Shown one piece after another: positions 59,241 to 64,000 of a stretch of DNA of 64,000 bases. Position numbers and translations under genes: made by a program. Position 1 is the stretch's first letter; the number at the start of each line of letters is the position of its first letter. A model generated the notes under the pieces. That model was given only the letters and a program-made list of their open reading frames with translations. It ran no database searches and had not been told where the DNA came from. Location: NCBI GenBank assembly GCA_014338405.1, contig JTDE01001517.1, forward strand, positions 1 to 64,000, given 5' to 3'. This DNA is from Paragonimus skrjabini miyazakii. Lineage: Eukaryota; Platyhelminthes; Trematoda; Plagiorchiida; Troglotrematidae.

Positions 59241-59408
59241 CTCGTTGAGTTATCAAATGGGGTGCGTAGGGTAGTTAGCATGCTCGCCAGGCATGCTGTT
59301 TCTTTCGCTGGTTCGAATCCAGCCGAAGCGCTGACTTTTCACAGTTGGGTCTCATATAAATCAATAAATCTGCCAAACTACTTATCAGTAATAAGAATAA
59401 TAATAATA
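59241..59408 (+). mobile_element. SINE-2 copy, best preserved
   Basis: The head folds partly like a tRNA. There is an A-box-like TAGGGTAGTTAG (59267-59278), a 5-bp anticodon-like stem CATGC/GCATG (59279-59283 and 59291-59295) around a 7-base loop with GCC in the anticodon position, and a perfect T arm GCTGG-TTCGAAT-CCAGC (59307-59323) with a consensus B box. The acceptor stem does not pair. The tail CTGACTTTTCACAGTTGGGT continues to an AAT repeat at about 59394-59408. The GCC loop suggests a glycine tRNA origin; this is inference. Confidence 0.75.
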
Positions 59409-60180
59409 ACCATCATGGTAATCATCTTCAGCGTTATCAGCTCGTCCCTAAAATTGCCCGGTTTCATTGTAAAGCTGGATGGTTGAACCATATTATTAAC
59501 GAATAGTAGGGCTACTTTACTAAGCCCTAAGCACTCGTTGGAAGAAGGGCAAAAATTATCTCAGACAGTATATTCAATCGAGAACGTATGTATCACACGT
59601 ATACAGTTTACATTATAAATACCATTGTTTGTGAGACGATTTATTTTGTTTCAGGTCGAACTACCGGTTGTCGCAACGGCGTGAGCAAGAATTGCTCCAT
59701 ACACATGTCAATATCATTTGGTGTACGATTCCGTCTGGGTTACTAATTAAGTTTATTCAGATGTCGATGATAACAATTTTTGGAAAAAGATAAAAATGGT
59801 ATGGATTATTTTTAACATTAAATATCATTTAAATTAGTAACATGGACAAAATACACCAGATATAGTCCGTCACATTTTTAAATAATTATTTTCAGTCTTA
59901 ATCATCTTCACCGATCCAATCGACACACCGTCCACAACCTATCTGAATCTGATGGACTGTTTCTATTCTGGCGCTGTCTGCTGAATCTTAAGGTACTGTC
60001 CATCACATTAACTCAAAGTGGACTAATCAGCTGTGTTTTTTATACATGAATCTATTATAAAGCAATACATACTCTTCAAAGATAGTATGCCCACTACATG
60101 AGGTCAACTGTCCGGGACCGAAGGCAAGCATCGAGACATTAGTTGAAAGGGATGATGAATCTTTCGTCATAGGAAAAAAT
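59409..60180. other. Unassigned stretch
   Basis: No gene or repeat recognised. Confidence 0.4.
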
Positions 60181-60187
60181 ATCAAAA

Positions 60188-60766
60188 TTGCTATTATGGA
60201 GGAGGAGTCAGAGGGGCGAGAGGTACTTGAACACGACCTTGTCTGTCGAATCCGTAATAATATTACTGACCATCACTCAGCAACCTCAGATGAAACTGTT
60301 ACCGTTTGTACACTTTGGACTGATAAATGGCCTGCATGCAGACAAGGTCGTCGTGGTAGACGAAGTATATTTCAAGGCAAACCAAGCTTCATTGGAGGTG
60401 GATCAAATTCTGGAAAAGGAAAAAGCACACTTCTAGTTCCAAAAGGTTCATCCACAAAGATCAACGCTTATTATACTAGCTCGTAATGCAGGAGATTACC
60501 AACCGAACTTACCAAGCACAATGGGGAAAGCGGTTAACATGAAACTAGAATCCATCTTTGACCTACACTTGTTCGTTGATGGACTTTGGTCGAAGGCTGA
60601 AGGCTCTCCAACTTTCGTACCAGGATATCCAAAACTCAAGGCAAAATTCAATGGTCCATTGCATCTTGGTCACAATGACTCGTTGGCGCCCGTTCACAGG
60701 GAAACGTTCAAGCTTAGTGGAATTTGCCACAACACCAGAGAATGCTCCACGGATGTCATGAATTAA
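60188..60766 (+). other. Open region of uncertain coding status (two overlapping frames)
   Basis: Two frames are open here. One (60196-60486, 96 codons) begins MEEESEGREVLEHDL and has an Arg/Gly-rich middle (RQGRRGRRSIFQGKPSFIGG). The other runs from 60188 to 60766 with a single TAG at 60437 and ends with FVPGYPKLKAKFNGPLHLGH. The first has the look of the basic N-terminal tail of an RNA-binding protein; the second is less typical. This may be a retrocopy or an exon with flanking intron. No family is recognised with confidence. Confidence 0.3.
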
Positions 60767-60770
60767 CTGT

Positions 60771-61619
60771 TGAGTATACTTTCATCAGTGCATTTCGTAT
60801 GACTACAAAATCTGGAATTAATGTATTTTAGTTGACAACTTCCGTTGGACGTTGCTGCAGCAAGATCATGCTATACAGTAGTGCCGGGTAATTTTTGGAT
60901 CCGAGATGACTGAGTCATCATCGTTAGTTGAATCAAGTTCAATACTTTTTTGACAGTAGGCGTTGCACGAGAGCTGGTGATTGGTTCTCATCTATCATAC
61001 TTGTGGCGAACGTCAGTTAATAATACCACTTGCATCAACACCATTGGAAACAGCCAGTGAGACACACCACATGCTCTGAAAAGTACAATTGAACAAAAGC
61101 GTAGTAATATATTATTCTATCATTGTCTATAAGAAACTGAATTTTCCTTCTGGAATGAAGAAACTCTTTCGGCGATCTCTGTTGACTCTTAAAATAAAAC
61201 GATTAAAGCTATCGATGAAACGCTAATTTTTATAATGTAACTCGGAAATACGTATTGAAGACAAGAAGACAACAAAGTAGGCAGCAAAACCTGGTACCTG
61301 TTTTTGACTGACATGTTAGTAACAACATAGGTATGGAAACGGTAACCAAAGTGAATAAGAAAACCGATGTATTTGCTACCGACACGGCTACCATTGTTCT
61401 AAACTGTGTTTCCTTGGTTGTATTCTGGGGGGTGTTTGCATGGGGGATGTTTGCATGAACTTCTGCTGGGCGCAGATGTCAACATCAAGCAGCCGGATAC
61501 TACTAGTCTTTATAACGGCCAACATTCAGGATCTCCCTATTTTGGTTCGAAATTTTTGGCATTCTGTGAACATTCTGAAAACCATTTTTCTTACTGACAG
61601 AATGATTAAAGTAGGTTAG
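60771..61619. other. Unassigned stretch
   Basis: No gene or repeat recognised. Confidence 0.4.
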
Positions 61620-62340
61620 CTAAGCAACAGTCGCAGTTGAAATCATTTTGGCCACACTACCATTTGACCACACAGGATGATCACGCAATCTACCAGACAA
61701 TCGCCTTGTAGTATGACCAATGTATGATGTTCGATGTGAGCAGACAAACAAGTGCACACAATAGCTGGTTGTAGAACATGGAAGTCTGTTGTTGAGATTT
61801 GACATGACAAAAGGGTTTGAACAGAAGCTCACACACAATTCGTTTGCAATGTAAGACGTGTCGACTGACTTCACAAGCGTTCCTATGATAACTTCAGTCA
61901 TGAGGTCTCATTTGACTAAGAGACTAATGAATAAAAACTTCTACGTAACAGATGACCTGGGTTTCAACCCGACCGTCTGTTTCCCCTTTTGTATAAAATA
62001 CATCAGTCAACCATTCTGCATACGTACTTGTAGAAAACCTCCCTCATCTTGCAGTGTCAGTAGTTCAGACATTTAACGCTCTATCCACCAAATAGGATAT
62101 GCTGCTTTGGTTACGATTTAACGGAAGTATTAAAATGAATGCACTGACTACTCAAGGTCTGGTTCTTATACACTGTCAGTGCCAGTGACTCATCTTCTTT
62201 TGTTAGGATGCTAACATCCAGAAAAATTATTTGGCTCTTGTCTTCTGAATCTTGGGTGAAGTCAGCACTGTCATATTGCGAGTTAAAAACTGGCAGAACA
62301 TGGTTCATATTGGGAGCCCCACGTCCATGAAATGTAAGAC
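61620..62340 (-). pseudogene. Penelope-like element fragment, end of RT and nuclease
   Basis: The minus strand starts NHVLPVFNSQYDSADFTQDS, then IIFLDVSILTKEDESLALTV and YKNQTLSSQCIHFNTSV, which is the F-L-D-V...Y-R-K-P-T...H-F block after the PLE catalytic core. A degraded linker follows, then LPCSTTSYCVHLFVCSHRT, SYIGHTTRRLSGRLRDH and PVW, the GIY-YIG nuclease with its Tyr, Gly and Arg residues present. The nuclease frame (61901-61620) is open. The linker is shortened and broken. The RT palm is missing, so the copy is dead. Confidence 0.85.
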
Positions 62341-63536
62341 TACACTCAGATGATCAAGCCTCCGTTTACTCTGTTAAAAGTTCATTAGTGGATGACTCAG
62401 AGACGAATTCGCTACCCACTACCTCTCTTCCCAGATGGACTGGATTCTTGTGGTAATTGTATACACCTCAAGGCCGCCTGTGTGTTCCACGCTCGTGTTA
62501 GAACTCAAGCTGCGTTCTGATTGGTCGCGTCTTAAACGCGCAACGACACCACGCACGGAAGAAGAACACGTCCGATTGTAAATATGGAAACATAGTTTGC
62601 ACTTCTTCTGAGTCACGTGTTCTCTCTCTACCGTTGCCATAGCCTGTAAGGCTTACTGTTGATAGCACACTTATACGAATACAGCAGTAGTTTTAAGCAA
62701 GAAAGTCCAGGACTTCTCATTCAAGTGGAAATGCTAGCGTGAGCCGTTCGGTGCTGTTTGCAACTTTCTGTACGTACCATGCATAGACTCATTGTATATG
62801 ATGCAAAATCTTCTCGTGACCGTAAAAAATACAATGTTGCACCCTTGAAAGTAGTTCGCCATTAGTCAGTTGGCAGCAGTAGTAAACGATTTGTGTCACT
62901 GAACTGCTAACACCCTCGTGACTATTGACCGTCTTAGGTAGCGGGAGTCACTCTCAGTTTAGTAGTCGTTCGCATTATCTGAACCACGTCGCTGTTATTA
63001 GTGACCGTGAAATTATCAATAATTATTTGATGGATGCCTCGAAAACCTGGCTGATTGTGTGCAGTAATAATGCGCTATTTTTCGGTTACTTGTAAAGTCA
63101 GACGGTTTTGACTATTAAGCAATTGGGTGCTGTGTAATTACTCAGCAGATCATATGGTATAATTTCAAAAACTAATTACAGGGGAAAATTGACATTCAGT
63201 AATATACACTCGTATCAGTTTGAATATTGAAATCCACTGTTGAAAAAGCGACTGGGCAGAAGCAGTTCACATCAATCGATTAGACTGAGTTTGATATGAA
63301 AATGGTATGGCTGTCGCTGGTCACATGTCCATGCTACTCACTGGTTGTGTTAAATCGCCCCGTTCGGGTAAGAACACGAATTGGTAAGACACAAGTACAG
63401 AGTGTATCGATTGGTTCCGTGGTACAGGCATATAAGGAATGAATAACCAAAGGCAAGCGATCAATAACTAACTGGTGAATCGGCAAGCACTTGTACATGT
63501 GATTGGTTAGTTTGTTGCATGACTTATCTGGCATTG
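62341..63536. other. Unassigned; a possible upstream PLE part at 62419-62640
   Basis: A 73-codon frame on the minus strand (62419-62640) lies upstream of the PLE fragment in the same orientation and could be leader sequence of that element, but it has no recognisable motif. The rest shows no gene or repeat. Confidence 0.3.
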
Positions 63537-63772
63537 TGCGTTCACATATGATAATTCGGTCGTGCCTAACGTGAGGTCAATGGAGCAGTGGTAAACACGG
63601 TTGCCTCATGAACAGCGTGTCCGTGGTTCAAGTTCCGGCAGTGGCGATGATATGCACTACTGACCAGCTCTAATGAGAGCGAAACTCGAGTCTAGTGCTT
63701 CGTTTCGAAAGGGGCCGACTGGATAGTCTATGGGAATGCGACAGCTGCGATCAATTGTGGGTGATGTTCAAA
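63537..63772 (+). mobile_element. SINE-1 copy B, best-preserved promoter
   Basis: Full-length match to 964-1198. The A box is TGGAGCAGTGG (63581-63591) and the B box is GGTTCAAGTTCC (63625-63636), the closest to consensus among the SINE-1 copies. A hammerhead region (63654-63698) and the tail (GACTGGATAGTCTATGGGAA, CAATTGTGGGTGATGTTCAA) follow. After the tail comes unrelated sequence starting ATTGAAATAAACC. No target duplication was found. Confidence 0.87.
63654..63698 (+). ncRNA. Hammerhead ribozyme motif with a mutated core
   Basis: Stem I is perfect: GCACTA (63654-63659) with TAGTGC (63693-63698). Stem II is GCTC/GAGC around TAATGA; GAAA is at 63681-63684, then CTCGAGTC. Core strand 1 reads CTGACCA (63660-63666), where the family needs CTGANGA: the conserved G8 is C. 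G8 takes part directly in catalysis, so this copy should not cleave, though all its helices remain. Confidence 0.8.
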
Positions 63773-64000
63773 TTGAAATAAACCAAAACCCCGACTACTC
63801 ATCAGTTGTCTGGCATAAGTTAGGGTGCATGATTGCGTGGGCGTGTAAGCGCGAGACTGCCTGTCCGATTCCGATCAAACAGATTGAATATTCCTTCCCT
63901 TACAGCGAATGAAACAGTTTGTTATTGCACGTTAAACCTGACTAATCACAGGGTTCGCACTCATGTAAACCATTTAGCCAGTCCCTTTCGACAGAAAATA

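Noticed and set aside
59259..59330. Possible glycine tRNA gene (GCC loop, perfect T arm)
   Set aside because: The acceptor stem does not pair and related copies with a shared tail occur nearby, so it is a tRNA-derived SINE head.
1..64000. CRISPR arrays, bacterial operons, rRNA genes
   Set aside because: No regularly spaced direct repeats, no bacterial gene arrangement and no rRNA-like sequence seen.

Overview
The window looks like intergenic or intronic DNA from a flatworm, most likely a non-schistosome trematode. It has no bacterial gene organisation, no operons and no confidently recognisable host gene. Reading frames are short and stop-rich, and nearly all recognisable coding sequence is decayed retroelement. 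The lineage call is inference. It rests on a SINE with a tRNA-like head and an internal hammerhead ribozyme laid out like the Sm-alpha element of Schistosoma, on RTE-like LINEs whose protein resembles those of flukes, on several Penelope-like elements (PLEs), and on base composition richer in G+C than Schistosoma.

Layout. 1-4.9 kb: tail of an RTE-like LINE (-), a SINE-1 copy with an intact hammerhead core, two PLE fragments in opposite orientation, a rearranged SINE-1, a SINE-1 head, and the 3' tail of a zinc-finger LINE. 4.9-11.5 kb: nothing firm. 11.5-15.1 kb: an RTE-like LINE (-) with an internal deletion, then a CR1-like LINE (-) split by a solo LTR. 19.3-25.5 kb: zinc-finger LINE (-), PLE (-), a head-to-tail pair of another reverse transcriptase fragment (-), a head-to-head SINE-1 pair, and a PLE (-). 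25.5-34.5 kb: nothing firm. 34.5-40.2 kb: the longest RTE-like LINE (+), a decayed copy (-) and an isolated 3' tail (+). 42.1-48.2 kb: SINE-1, an LTR split by a zinc-finger LINE with an 8-bp target duplication, a PLE (-) and another zinc-finger LINE (+). 49.6-54.0 kb: PLE relic, LTR (+), CR1-like reverse transcriptase (+), and an LTR with gag start (-) interrupted by a 100-N assembly gap. 54.8-59.4 kb: three copies of a second tRNA-derived SINE. 60-64 kb: an unassigned open region, a PLE (-) and a SINE-1 copy whose hammerhead core is mutated.

How the pieces relate. The window is a layered record of retrotransposition: CR1 then LTR, and LTR then zinc-finger LINE, are resolved nests. Two RTE-like copies share a changed catalytic residue and a frameshift, which suggests copying from an already defective source. 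The most interesting system is SINE-1: RNA polymerase III-type boxes followed by a type I hammerhead, at different stages of decay in several copies. All assignments were made by eye, with no database search.
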